Assembly (NCBI RefSeq): GCF_014651495.1
Contig: NZ_BMWZ01000005.1
Location: forward strand, 1 to 64,000
Reading direction: 5' to 3'
DNA length: 64,000 nt
Source of the DNA: Algibacter mikhailovii
Lineage (GTDB): Bacteria; Bacteroidota; Bacteroidia; Flavobacteriales; Flavobacteriaceae
This document shows positions 37,732 through 47,297 of this stretch, in pieces (within the stretch, counting starts at the first letter, position 1; each line of letters starts with the position of its first letter). A model generated the notes under the pieces. It saw nothing but the letters and a program-made list of their open reading frames with translations. It made no database searches and was not told where the DNA came from. Made by a program: the position numbers and the translations under genes.

Positions 37732-39156
37732 TTATAAGTTTGTATTTGCTTGTAATTCAATATTAGGTATTGGTAACAAATAGGTGTCATTATGAAATCT
37801 TTTTAAATCAAGCCACCTTGATTGTTCCCCCGCAAGTTCCACCATTCTTTCATGTTCTATAGCATCTAATATTGCCTGTGTTCCAGAAACACTTACCGGA
37901 GGTAGTGAAACAGAGGCTCTGGCTCTTACTTCATTCAAAAACCCTAAAGCTACAGATTCTGTACCACCAGAGCGAATTTCAGCTTCTGCTTTCATTAAAA
38001 GGACATCAGCGTATCTTAAAACTCTTGCGTTAATTCCACTATCTGTAGTTTCAGAACCGCGGTTGTCAAGGTTTTGATACTTTCTCCATGATGGATTATC
38101 ATCTGGGCCAATCCCACCAGAAACAAAAGTTTGTGTACCATTGTTATACGTATTGGTCATAGTGCCATTGTTGCTATCATCAATAGAATAGAAGTTAGCT
38201 GCAAAACGTGTGTCACCATCTTCATACTCATCTAATAATGCTTGACTTGGTTTTACGTTATACCACCCTGAATACTCCATGGCTCTAAATGTAGTTTCAG
38301 AATTCCCTAAACCGTTTTGATTCCAAGAATCACCACCTCCTGTAGATTCATCATAATTTACTTCAAATAAGGACTCATCATTATGTTCATTTTCTGCCGT
38401 AAAGTTTTCTCTATAATCATCTATTAGGGTATATCCCGTAACGTTGGCAAGTGCAGATTTTGCACCGGCAGCGTCACCTCGCTGAAGTAATACCTTTCCT
38501 AATAGTCCCCAAGCAGCTCCAGAAGTAGCTCTACCTACTTCTTGTGCGCCTTTAGCGGGAAGATTGGCGGCTGCAAATTGTAAATCTGTAACAATGTTAT
38601 CATAAATAGCCTCAACAGAAGATTTTGATCTTCCTCCTGGTATAAACTCTAGGTCAGTTTGTAAAGGAGCTTCTCCGTATTTTGTGACAATATTAAAGTA
38701 ATAAAATCCTCTTAAAAAACGTGCTTCTCCTAGTCTACCTTGTACTTCTGATGCACTTAGATCAGAACTAATGTTAGCTTCATTTGCAATTAGGAAATTA
38801 GCACGACCAATACCTTGATAATTTTGTTGCCAATATTGGTTATTACCATTGTTAGCTTCATCTACATCTCTATTAATCATCTGTACTTTATCGGCTTCTA
38901 GATTACCAGCAGCATAATTTTCTCCACTTACATTATCATTGATATAAAACTGATACCTTCCATAATTACCTGTATCTTGAAGGTAAGCATATACAGCATT
39001 TGCAGCTGCAGCTAATTGCGTACTTGTTTGAAAAAAGGTTTCTGGTGATAACTGATTTGGATTTGTTTTTTCTAAGTCAGATTCATTACAGGATGCTATG
39101 AGACCAAAGGCACCTGTAATAAAAGCTAACATAAATATGATTTTATATTTCTTCAT
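37732..39156 (-). CDS. susD: SusD/RagB-type glycan-binding lipoprotein
   Basis: This 474-residue surface lipoprotein (signal MKKYKIIFMLAFITGAFGLIASC) has the SusD pattern: an N-terminal TPR-like helical part, EARFLRGFYYFNIVTKYGEA near residues 143-162, and the C-terminal RYADVLLMKAEAEIRSG followed by ALGFLNEVRARA. It should pair with SusC as the lid of the outer-membrane oligosaccharide importer. It lies 18 bases after susC on the same strand. The glycan is inferred from the neighbouring GH9, GH94 and GH3 genes. Confidence 0.96.
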   Translation of the reverse strand: MKKYKIIFMLAFITGAFGLIASCNESDLEKTNPNQLSPETFFQTSTQLAAAANAVYAYLQDTGNYGRYQFYINDNVSGENYAAGNLEADKVQMINRDVDEANNGNNQYWQQNYQGIGRANFLIANEANISSDLSASEVQGRLGEARFLRGFYYFNIVTKYGEAPLQTDLEFIPGGRSKSSVEAIYDNIVTDLQFAAANLPAKGAQEVGRATSGAAWGLLGKVLLQRGDAAGAKSALANVTGYTLIDDYRENFTAENEHNDESLFEVNYDESTGGGDSWNQNGLGNSETTFRAMEYSGWYNVKPSQALLDEYEDGDTRFAANFYSIDDSNNGTMTNTYNNGTQTFVSGGIGPDDNPSWRKYQNLDNRGSETTDSGINARVLRYADVLLMKAEAEIRSGGTESVALGFLNEVRARASVSLPPVSVSGTQAILDAIEHERMVELAGEQSRWLDLKRFHNDTYLLPIPNIELQANTNL

Positions 39157-39174
39157 TTCTTTTCTTGTTTTTTA

Positions 39175-42100
39175 TTAAAATGCTAATTGTAAACCTCCAA
39201 TAATAGATCTTGGTTGCGGGTAATTTCCTCTGTCTATTCCAATACCAGCGGCACTAGAAAGTTGTCCATCTGTTATTGTAGAACCACCAATTTCTGGATC
39301 GTAACCTGAATAATCAGTAATGGTAAAAAGGTTTTGGCCAGATAAATACACTCTAAATTTTGACAAAGACCCTTTGGCTATTTTACCCAGAACTTGGTCA
39401 CTTAAGCTATATCCAATGGTGAGGTTTCTTAGTTTAGAATATGCCCCATTTTCTATAAAACGATCAGATCTATTAACATTGTCTGAATGATCGGCAGTAA
39501 ACCTTGGTACAGATGTATTTGTGTTTCCTGGTGTCCATCTATTAAGCACTGCTGTTCCTGAGTTGAATAATCGGGTCATTCCCTCTAAATCATAAATAGT
39601 GGTATTATAAATGTCGTTTCCACTCACGCCGCTAAAGAATAAGGAGAAATCAAATTGTTTGTAATTTGCAGATAAATTAAGACCATATGTAAAACTAGGA
39701 AGTGGGTCTCCAATTTTAACATTGTCATTACTATCTATAGTTCCATTATTATCTTGATCTACAAAACGAATATCTCCAGGTCCGGCATTTGGTTGTGCGC
39801 TGGTATCATCGCCTTCTTGAAATAAACCGTCTGTTTGCAATCCATAGAAGTAAAATAAGGACTCACCTACAGTAATTCTTTGAAGGTTTTCTCCTTCAAA
39901 GGTTGAACTTGGAATAAACTGCAAGCTTTCACCTAAATCTGTCACTTTATTTTTAGCAGTACCTAAATTCATACTTGCAGACCATGAGAAGTCTCCGCCT
40001 TTATCATGGTTATAGGCAATACTTGCTTCAAAACCATTAGTTTCGGCTGTGGCTCCATTTCTTTGTGTAAATGAGGCTCCAAGACCATCTGATGCTACAT
40101 TCGGAATAGGTACAATAATGTCTTTGCTTTCAATGTTGTAGTATTCTAAGGAGATTGTTAGTGCATTGTTTAAAAAGCCTAAATCAAGTCCAAGGTTAGC
40201 TTGTGTAGATTCCTCCCATTTTAAATCTGGGTTAGCCGCTCCAAAATTTGACCAACCGTCGTTATATCCAAAGCCAACATAATTATATCCTTGAATTAAA
40301 CCTGCTGAATACACATAATCATTAGAGCCGTCATTACCAGTTAAACCCCAAGATGCTCTTAGTTTCAAATTACTAACACTATTAGAATCTTTTAAGAAAT
40401 CTTCTTCAGAAAGTACCCAACCTGCTGAAACCGCAGGGAAGGTTCCCCATCTATTATTGGAGCCAAATCTTGATGAACCGTCACGTCTTAACGAAGCGGT
40501 TAAAAGATACTTGCCTCTATAATCATAACTTGCTCTTCCAATATAGGACACCAATGCATATTCATACAAAGCGTTGTTAACTTGTGCTTCACCTTGTACA
40601 ATTGGAATCGCGTCAGTAATGGGGTTTTCATTATTCGCTGATGTATTTCTTGCGCTGCTATTAAATTCTTCTGCAACAAATAATAAGTTAAGATTATGTT
40701 TTTCATTAAACGTTTTAGAGTAGTTTAATGACCCAGTAAAGTTATTAGAGCTAAACGTGTTTGTGCCTTGTTGCACATAAGCAGCAGGTCTGTTGTTTAT
40801 ACCTTCATTAAAAGAGGGTCTAAAAATATTGTTTTCTGTAGTCGCTCGGTCAAAACCATACTGCATTTTAAAGGTTAACCCATCAATGATATCATAAGAT
40901 GCGTAGACAGAACCTAATATTTTAGTTTGGTCTGTTTCATTGGTCTGTAATTGCTGAATTCTTACAGGGTTCTCTGCATCAGAACCGTTATCAAGTGTGG
41001 TATCTGTACCTCCATAACCTCCTGGCTGATTGGCAGGATTATAAACAGGGGTATACGGTAATGATTTCATCATATGCTCCATTAAACTTCTACCGCCACC
41101 ATTTTCTTCATTTTGACGATAAGAGTCTGCAACTGAAAGTGTTTGCCCAATTTTGAATCGACCATCTTGTCCTAATTTAAATTCACTGTTGGCACGTAAG
41201 GAAGATCTTTTAAATCCAGTTGAAATAATAATCCCTTCCTGATCAAGGTATCCTGCAGAAATTGCAAAATTTGCATTTTCATTACCTCCTGTAGCTCCCA
41301 CATTAATGTTTTTCATGGTTGCAGAGCGAAATACTTCATCTTGCCAATTTGTATTAATTTGTGTTGATTCTGGGTCTACCGTATAGCGGTTTGGTTGTCC
41401 AAAAGTCTCACTCGTAAACTGAGCAAATTGATTACTATCGAGTAAATCTAGAGTTTGTGGTTTAGATTGCGAAGCAATGTAAGTGTCTAGGGTTACGCGT
41501 GTCTTTCCAGCTTTTCCTTTTTTTGTAGTAATCATTACAACACCATTAGAAGCTCTGGAACCATAAATGGCTGCTGTGGATGCGTCTTTTAGAACATCCA
41601 TGGTTTCAATGTCATTGGGGTTGATTTCATTTAAACCTCCAGAAATTACACCATCAATAACATATAAAGGTTGACTGTTTCCAAAAGTTTGTAACCCACG
41701 AATTTGAACCTGAGGATTGGTACCTGGTGATCCTGCATTTGTTACCGTTACACCAGCCGCGTTTCCTTGTAAGGCTTGATCAGCCGAAACAACAGGTGTT
41801 CTAACAATGGCATCTGAATCTACAGATGAAATAGCACCAGTCACTTTGCGTCTTGTGGTGGTTCCATAACCTACAATAACAACTTCATCTAAGGCTTCCA
41901 GTGATTCCATTAATGTAACATTAATGGTTGATTGGTTGCCAACCGTTATGGTTTGAGAAGTCATTCCAACATAAGAAAATAAGAGTTGGTCAGTTTCACT
42001 TAAATTTTCAAGTGCGTAGTTACCATCAAAGTCGGTACTAGTTCCTTGTTGGGAACCTGCAACGATGACGCTAACACCGGGTATTGGCACACCGGACTCG

Positions 42101-42195
42101 TCGCTTACTACACCTGATATAGATTTAGTTTGCGAAAAACCGATTTGTGTAAAAATCATTGCCAACGTAATGATCGTTAGTCTAAGTTTTGTCAT
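39175..42195 (-). CDS. susC: SusC/RagA-type TonB-dependent outer-membrane transporter
   Basis: This 1006-residue transporter has a signal peptide, a carboxypeptidase-regulatory-like N-terminal domain (KSISGVVSDESGVPIPGVSV), the plug beginning EALDEVVIVGYGTTTRRKVT, and the SusC signature in NPNDIETMDVLKDASTAAIY. The rest is a 22-strand barrel ending in an aromatic residue (GGLQLAF). It imports oligosaccharides with energy from TonB, with SusD as lid. A hypothetical small membrane peptide and a long leader lie directly upstream, and the HTCS gene is the next large gene upstream. Confidence 0.97.
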   Translation of the reverse strand: MTKLRLTIITLAMIFTQIGFSQTKSISGVVSDESGVPIPGVSVIVAGSQQGTSTDFDGNYALENLSETDQLLFSYVGMTSQTITVGNQSTINVTLMESLEALDEVVIVGYGTTTRRKVTGAISSVDSDAIVRTPVVSADQALQGNAAGVTVTNAGSPGTNPQVQIRGLQTFGNSQPLYVIDGVISGGLNEINPNDIETMDVLKDASTAAIYGSRASNGVVMITTKKGKAGKTRVTLDTYIASQSKPQTLDLLDSNQFAQFTSETFGQPNRYTVDPESTQINTNWQDEVFRSATMKNINVGATGGNENANFAISAGYLDQEGIIISTGFKRSSLRANSEFKLGQDGRFKIGQTLSVADSYRQNEENGGGRSLMEHMMKSLPYTPVYNPANQPGGYGGTDTTLDNGSDAENPVRIQQLQTNETDQTKILGSVYASYDIIDGLTFKMQYGFDRATTENNIFRPSFNEGINNRPAAYVQQGTNTFSSNNFTGSLNYSKTFNEKHNLNLLFVAEEFNSSARNTSANNENPITDAIPIVQGEAQVNNALYEYALVSYIGRASYDYRGKYLLTASLRRDGSSRFGSNNRWGTFPAVSAGWVLSEEDFLKDSNSVSNLKLRASWGLTGNDGSNDYVYSAGLIQGYNYVGFGYNDGWSNFGAANPDLKWEESTQANLGLDLGFLNNALTISLEYYNIESKDIIVPIPNVASDGLGASFTQRNGATAETNGFEASIAYNHDKGGDFSWSASMNLGTAKNKVTDLGESLQFIPSSTFEGENLQRITVGESLFYFYGLQTDGLFQEGDDTSAQPNAGPGDIRFVDQDNNGTIDSNDNVKIGDPLPSFTYGLNLSANYKQFDFSLFFSGVSGNDIYNTTIYDLEGMTRLFNSGTAVLNRWTPGNTNTSVPRFTADHSDNVNRSDRFIENGAYSKLRNLTIGYSLSDQVLGKIAKGSLSKFRVYLSGQNLFTITDYSGYDPEIGGSTITDGQLSSAAGIGIDRGNYPQPRSIIGGLQLAF

Positions 42196-42246
42196 ATTAA
42201 ATAGTTTAAGATTAGTAAATAGTTTAGTTATTAAATTAGTACACTG

Positions 42247-42345
42247 TTAAAAAATAAAAACAACCAAGAACACAAATAGACTTATTATGGCAATAATTAA
42301 AATTAATTCTCCAAGTTGAATCCATTTGGTTTTCTGTTTTTTCAT
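42247..42345 (-). CDS. Putative 32-residue single-pass membrane peptide
   Basis: This frame encodes MKKQKTKWIQLGELI then a purely hydrophobic helix to the stop (ILIIAIISLFVFLVVFIF). A basic start and one membrane span of about 18 residues point to a small inner-membrane peptide. It is read in the same direction as susC, whose ATG is 51 bases further on. No family is recognised. It may be a real small protein, or a leader peptide whose translation affects susC expression; chance cannot be excluded at this length. Confidence 0.45.
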   Translation of the reverse strand: MKKQKTKWIQLGELILIIAIISLFVFLVVFIF

Positions 42346-42443
42346 ATGTCAATGTTAAATATTTATTAAATATAGTATTGGAAATTATTGAGCCATTGCT
42401 AGAAGTTATGCTGCAAACAGGTCTAATTTTGGGTGTTGCACAA

Positions 42444-42470
42444 CATTTGTACTAAATGGTGCTACAAATT
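42444..42470. promoter_or_regulatory. Candidate HTCS sites upstream of susC
   Basis: The minus strand carries TAGTACAAATG (42454-42444) and the plus strand TACAAATT (42463-42470), as part of an inverted pair GTACTAAATGGTGCTAC. The first shares all 11 bases with a site at 46891-46901 upstream of the HTCS gene. An operator role is inferred from the match and position only. Confidence 0.35.
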
Positions 42471-42619
42471 TTTCATTGGCACTTATTTTATTTTCAGTCA
42501 CTTATGGGTTTTAGGTTTCATGTGCGTACTTTATGCTATAAAAAAATGCTGTAAGGTTCTATCTAATACCTAAGATGCTAAAGGTGCAAGACTAATGAAA
42601 GAAGTTATGTGTTTTTAGT

Positions 42620-45600
42620 CTATACTTTTTTAGTTTCGACTTCAGTGGGTAGCATGCCAAAGCTACTTTTAAAACATTTTGTAAAATAGGATGGAGAGGA
42701 AAACCCAACTAAATAACAAACTTCACTGATATTAGAATTACCATATTCAATTATTTGTTTCGCTTTTTGTAGTCTTAGGTTTCTTAAAAATTCATTGGCC
42801 GTTTGATTAGTTAAAGCTTTTATCTTTCTATAAAATTGGCTTCTACTAAGATGAACTTGCGCGGCAAGTAATTCAACACTTAAATCTGGGTTTCCTATAT
42901 TCTCATTAATGTAGTTGAGTACTTTGTCAATAAACTCTTTATCCAATGAGCTGGTATTCACATTGGCGGGAACATCTGAAATTACGCTGAAGTATTTATT
43001 GAATATCAATTGTCTACTCGTAATTAATTGGGCTAGGCGTAGTTTAAGTAATCGCATATCAAAGGGCTTTACCATATAGGCATCTGCACCAAATTCAATA
43101 CTTTCTATACGATCATCAATTCTTGCTTTTGCAGTAAGCATGAGTAGCGGTATATGACTGGTTCGTAAGTCTTTTTTGATACTTTGACAAAAGGCTAAAC
43201 CATTCATTTCTGGCATAATAACGTCAGTGAGTATAATATCTGGTAGGTGTTCTTGTGCCATAGTGAGACCTTCTTTCCCATTACTAGCAGCTATTACCCT
43301 ATATATTTGTTTCAACTCCGTCTTTAAATAGTTTCTTAATTCAGTATTATCTTCAACAATGAGTAAGGTGTGATTGCTTTCCGTTTCTAAAGGTGCTGTT
43401 TTTTCAATGTCAATATTATTCTTAACCACGTTATTTAGGTTAAAGACCTCTTTATCTGATGAAATTTGCGCTTTTTCAATGGATAACTGTTCTTCTTTAA
43501 AATGTGCCTTGCCAACAGGTAGTATGACTTTAAAGGTTGTGCCTTCTCCTTTCACACTCTCAACTTCAACCTTACCTTTGTGTAATTCAACAAAATTTTG
43601 AACAACCTCAAGCCCAATGCCGGTGCTGCCATAATAGGTTTTGTTCATTTGATCTACTTGATAAAATCGTTCAAATATTTTACTTATCTGATCTTTGTCT
43701 AAGCCTGGACCCGTATCGGAAACGTCAATCTCAACTGTTTTTATGGGTGTAGATTTATCTACTAAAGGTAAAAGTATAGGTGTGTCGTTATAATGGGTGC
43801 TTATATTAATAATACCGCCATCGGGGGTTAATTTTATAGCATTTGATAGCAAATTGAATATGATTTTCTCAAGCATACTTTCATCTGCCCAAACACTCAG
43901 GTCTGAGATGTCGGCATCTATACTTAGCTGGATATTCCGGTTTAAGGCTTCTTCCTTAAAATGACCCAATATGTTATTGGAGAAACTCAATAGGTTTATT
44001 TCTTTAGCACGAATATTCACTTTATCCAATTCAAGTTTTCTAAAGTCAAGAAGCTCATTAATTAATCGATAAAGGCGATCCGTATTTTTATATATGACAT
44101 TATGCTTTTCTTTAATACGCTCTGGTAATGTTAAGGTTTCATCTTTTAGAATGTCCTTAAGTGGACTAAGAATTAAGGTTAATGGCGTTCTGAATTCATG
44201 CGAAATATTTGTAAAGAATTGAAATTTTTTCTCATTCAATTCTTTTTCTTGGTTCCTTATGATACGCTCATTCTGTATGCTTTGCTTTTCCTTTAGTCTG
44301 TTTTGTGTCATCTTATTTAGTATGAAAACGCCTAAAAGAATCAATAAAATGTATGAATAGATGGATAATGTTGTTTTCCACCAAGGCGGTAGTACGGTAA
44401 GTTTTAAATTTAAAGGTGTTTCATTCCAGATACCATCATTATTTGATGCCTTTAGTTTAAAAATATAGTTGCCGGGGTCTAAGTTTGTATAGGTTGCAGA
44501 TCTGTTTTTACCAACGTAATTCCAGTCGGTTTCATAACCTTGTAGATAATAGGCATATTCATTTTCTTCTGGCCTTGTGTAATTAATACCAGCATATTCA
44601 ATCGTGAAAACAGATTGGTTACTATTTAATGATATACTATCAGTTTCGGCAATAACTTTTTGAATTGGAGCGTTTTTTGCCCCGGGAATGACATTTTTGT
44701 TGGCTAGTTTAAAACCGGACAGATATAGTGACGTAAGGTTTTTATTAATCTCAATTTTATCTGGGTTGAAATAATCTACACCTTGAAAATTGCCAAAATA
44801 TAAATTGCCAGAATCATCTCTATACGCTGAATTAATATTGTAGTCATTTGAAAGAAGTCCATCATGACTGGTATAATTGGTAAAACTTAAGTCATCTACG
44901 TTAAACTTGGTAATACCCGAATTTCCTGCCATCCAAATACGGTTGTCTAAGCTTTCTACAATAGCGCAGACATTATCTTCTACTAGTCCATTCGTATTAT
45001 TATACCATGTGAAATTATCTTTTTTAAGGTCATATTTGCATAAACCGGCCCCTCTGGTACCAATCCAAAGATTTTCATTATTGGATAAGTGAAGCGATAA
45101 AATATGATTTGCACTGGTATGATTATTATATTGCTCAGACATTTTAGTACTGTATGACTCGACTGCAAGTTCATTTTTATGTCTTATCACTTTATATAAG
45201 CCTCTAACCGTGCCTAACCAGAGGTTGTCTTCTGCATCAACTAATACTTTCCCAATATTGGTATTAGTTATGTTGTTCTCGGTAAAGGTTTTAGAGTTAT
45301 AATATGTGAAGGCTTTCGTTTTCGGATTGAATGAATGTAAACCCTTATAATAAGTACCTAGCCAAATGATACCCTTTGAGTCTTCGGTAATACTCATTAT
45401 GGTATTTGACATTAAGAATCCATTGGAATTTTCAGTATTGAAATTCACAAAGGTTTTGGTTCCTTTTTGTAAATAATACAATCCTCGATCCCAGCTACCT
45501 ACCCAAATGTTACCTCGGCTATCAACAAAAATATTCTCGATATAGTCGCTCGTTAATCCGCTATAGGTTGTATTGTTAGTTTTATTTATATGCGTGAATT

Positions 45601-46792
45601 TATTGGTCTTTATATCGAATATGTCAATACCCCCACCGTCCATACAAATCCATAATTTACCTGTTTTGTCTTTTGTAATAGAGGTTACAGAAGGTATTTG
45701 AAGCGAATTTGGAGTATTCTTGATGCTTTCAATATGGTGAAACTTATCGTATAGCTTGTCAAAGAATGACACGCCTTTGTTGTAATACCCCATCCAAATA
45801 CGCTCGTTTTTGTCTAAAAAAAGTGACCAAATAGAATTAGATAATAAGCTCTCATTATCTGATTTATTGGTTTTGTAGTTTCGTAAAACTTTAGCATTAC
45901 GGCCAATATGGAACAGACCATCATTTTCTGTTCCACACATTATTGTGTGATCTGCTAATTGAATAATGGAAAAAATAATATTATCCGTTATCCCAAGTTC
46001 AGAAATAGTGTAATTGGAATCTGCATTATTCTCGTTTGGACTAATAAGAATAAGGCCATCTGATTTAGTGCCTACCCAAAGGTTGTTATAGGCATCAATG
46101 AGCAGTGATTGTATGCCTTTGCCATCTATGCGTTCTTTGTTTTCAAGACTAAATTCAGCGGGGATAATGCTGTCTCCCATCAAGTTTAATACACCCAGGC
46201 CTAAGTGGGTTCCAGCGTATAACTTCCCGTTATTATCAAAAGTTATGGCGTTAACATTTAAAGTGTTTTCAGGGCCAAAGCCTTTAGTGGTTATAGGTTC
46301 TGCATGGAAGGTGTTGAGGTTAAGCCTGAATAAACCATGCTCATAGGTGCCTATGTATAAGTTACCTTTTTGGTCGCCAGCCAAACTTCTAATCGAGTAA
46401 TTCGTTCTATTATTCTGAGTATTTGGAATAGGAATTCTTTTAAACTGATTTTTTTCTTTATCATATAAGTTTAGGCCTTCTTCTGTCCCAAACCAAAGCC
46501 GTTTTTTATTATCCAAATATGAAGCATAGACGAGGCTACTGCTAATAGAGGTCGAGTCATTAAGGACGTGTTTATAGGAATCATAATCTATTCCGTTAAA
46601 TCTGTAAAGTCCAGATCCATTAGTGCCAAGCCATATAAAACCAGAATCATCTTGCGTTATGGAAAAAACGCCAACTTTAGAAATGCCTTTTTTAATACTC
46701 ACAAATTTGTAATCGTCTACAAACTCTTGCGCGCAGAGCGGCAGAATGAAGATTAAGGATAAACAAATGTGATAAATCAGTTTTTTAGTCAT
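42620..46792 (-). CDS. Hybrid two-component sensor/regulator (HTCS)
   Basis: This 1390-residue one-protein two-component system senses a periplasmic glycan fragment and controls the PUL. Order: signal peptide (1-22), fourteen or so Reg_prop repeats making a periplasmic double propeller (DSGFIWLGTNGSGLYRFNG, EDSKGIIWLGTYYKGLHSF), Y_Y_Y domain (about 740-800), membrane span 805-825, histidine kinase with H865 in NISHEFRTPLT and ATP-binding G boxes (DTGPGLDKDQ), receiver domain with phosphoacceptor D1190 in ILTDVIMPEMNG, and a C-terminal AraC-type DNA-binding domain (LSRSQFYRKIKALTNQTANE ... VGFSSPSYFTKCFK). All key residues are present. It lies 425 bases upstream of susC. Confidence 0.96.
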   Translation of the reverse strand: MTKKLIYHICLSLIFILPLCAQEFVDDYKFVSIKKGISKVGVFSITQDDSGFIWLGTNGSGLYRFNGIDYDSYKHVLNDSTSISSSLVYASYLDNKKRLWFGTEEGLNLYDKEKNQFKRIPIPNTQNNRTNYSIRSLAGDQKGNLYIGTYEHGLFRLNLNTFHAEPITTKGFGPENTLNVNAITFDNNGKLYAGTHLGLGVLNLMGDSIIPAEFSLENKERIDGKGIQSLLIDAYNNLWVGTKSDGLILISPNENNADSNYTISELGITDNIIFSIIQLADHTIMCGTENDGLFHIGRNAKVLRNYKTNKSDNESLLSNSIWSLFLDKNERIWMGYYNKGVSFFDKLYDKFHHIESIKNTPNSLQIPSVTSITKDKTGKLWICMDGGGIDIFDIKTNKFTHINKTNNTTYSGLTSDYIENIFVDSRGNIWVGSWDRGLYYLQKGTKTFVNFNTENSNGFLMSNTIMSITEDSKGIIWLGTYYKGLHSFNPKTKAFTYYNSKTFTENNITNTNIGKVLVDAEDNLWLGTVRGLYKVIRHKNELAVESYSTKMSEQYNNHTSANHILSLHLSNNENLWIGTRGAGLCKYDLKKDNFTWYNNTNGLVEDNVCAIVESLDNRIWMAGNSGITKFNVDDLSFTNYTSHDGLLSNDYNINSAYRDDSGNLYFGNFQGVDYFNPDKIEINKNLTSLYLSGFKLANKNVIPGAKNAPIQKVIAETDSISLNSNQSVFTIEYAGINYTRPEENEYAYYLQGYETDWNYVGKNRSATYTNLDPGNYIFKLKASNNDGIWNETPLNLKLTVLPPWWKTTLSIYSYILLILLGVFILNKMTQNRLKEKQSIQNERIIRNQEKELNEKKFQFFTNISHEFRTPLTLILSPLKDILKDETLTLPERIKEKHNVIYKNTDRLYRLINELLDFRKLELDKVNIRAKEINLLSFSNNILGHFKEEALNRNIQLSIDADISDLSVWADESMLEKIIFNLLSNAIKLTPDGGIINISTHYNDTPILLPLVDKSTPIKTVEIDVSDTGPGLDKDQISKIFERFYQVDQMNKTYYGSTGIGLEVVQNFVELHKGKVEVESVKGEGTTFKVILPVGKAHFKEEQLSIEKAQISSDKEVFNLNNVVKNNIDIEKTAPLETESNHTLLIVEDNTELRNYLKTELKQIYRVIAASNGKEGLTMAQEHLPDIILTDVIMPEMNGLAFCQSIKKDLRTSHIPLLMLTAKARIDDRIESIEFGADAYMVKPFDMRLLKLRLAQLITSRQLIFNKYFSVISDVPANVNTSSLDKEFIDKVLNYINENIGNPDLSVELLAAQVHLSRSQFYRKIKALTNQTANEFLRNLRLQKAKQIIEYGNSNISEVCYLVGFSSPSYFTKCFKSSFGMLPTEVETKKV

Positions 46793-46890
46793 TGTTTGAT
46801 AAGCCAGTTTTAAAACTTAGAAATGATTGAAGCTACAATATAAAAATACTTTATCATTAAATATAGGGCTAATTCAAATGGAGCAATGAC

Positions 46891-46901
46891 TAGTACAAAT
46901 G
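46891..46901 (+). promoter_or_regulatory. Candidate HTCS site upstream of the HTCS gene
   Basis: TAGTACAAATG, then CTGCA, lies 99 bases upstream of the HTCS start. It repeats the sequence found upstream of susC. It may allow self-regulation. Confidence 0.33.
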
Positions 46902-47069
46902 CTGCATTTCAATAATGAAATTAAGGCGGTGTTTAGTTAGGACGATATTAAATATAAGAGCAATGTCTACAGGCTATAATACAATGTAGTGTTGGGTTTG
47001 CAGAAAACGATCTATGCGTGATAGCCTTTTTTAAAACATTTAGTAACACATTTAATCTGATTTCAGAAT

Positions 47070-47297
47070 TTGTGGCTTATGACCGACTCACCCGTTGATG
47101 AGGCATGTCTTGTGATTTATATATCTGATAAACGCATAGCAATACCTATGAAGTCCTTAGAAAGTTTGATGGAACACCGAAGCAAGATGAAATTTGTCTT
47201 AGAAGAAGTTTACCAATTGCAACAGAACGAAGTGTGTTTTTGTCAGTTTGATATAATTATGTTTAGAGCAGATGGAAATGATAGAACTAATTTTTAA
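47070..47297 (+). CDS. Hypothetical 75-residue protein
   Basis: This frame reads MWLMTDSPVDEACLVIYISD and continues through a polar, helix-prone middle to GNDRTNF. It alternates charged and hydrophobic residues like a folded protein and its codons look like those of its neighbours, but no family was recognised. A second ATG four codons in is an alternative start. It overlaps the stop of the convergent acyltransferase gene by 4 bases and is alone on its strand between two leftward genes, so it could be a chance frame. The 277 bases before it, upstream of the HTCS, contain no gene. Confidence 0.38.
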   Translation: MWLMTDSPVDEACLVIYISDKRIAIPMKSLESLMEHRSKMKFVLEEVYQLQQNEVCFCQFDIIMFRADGNDRTNF

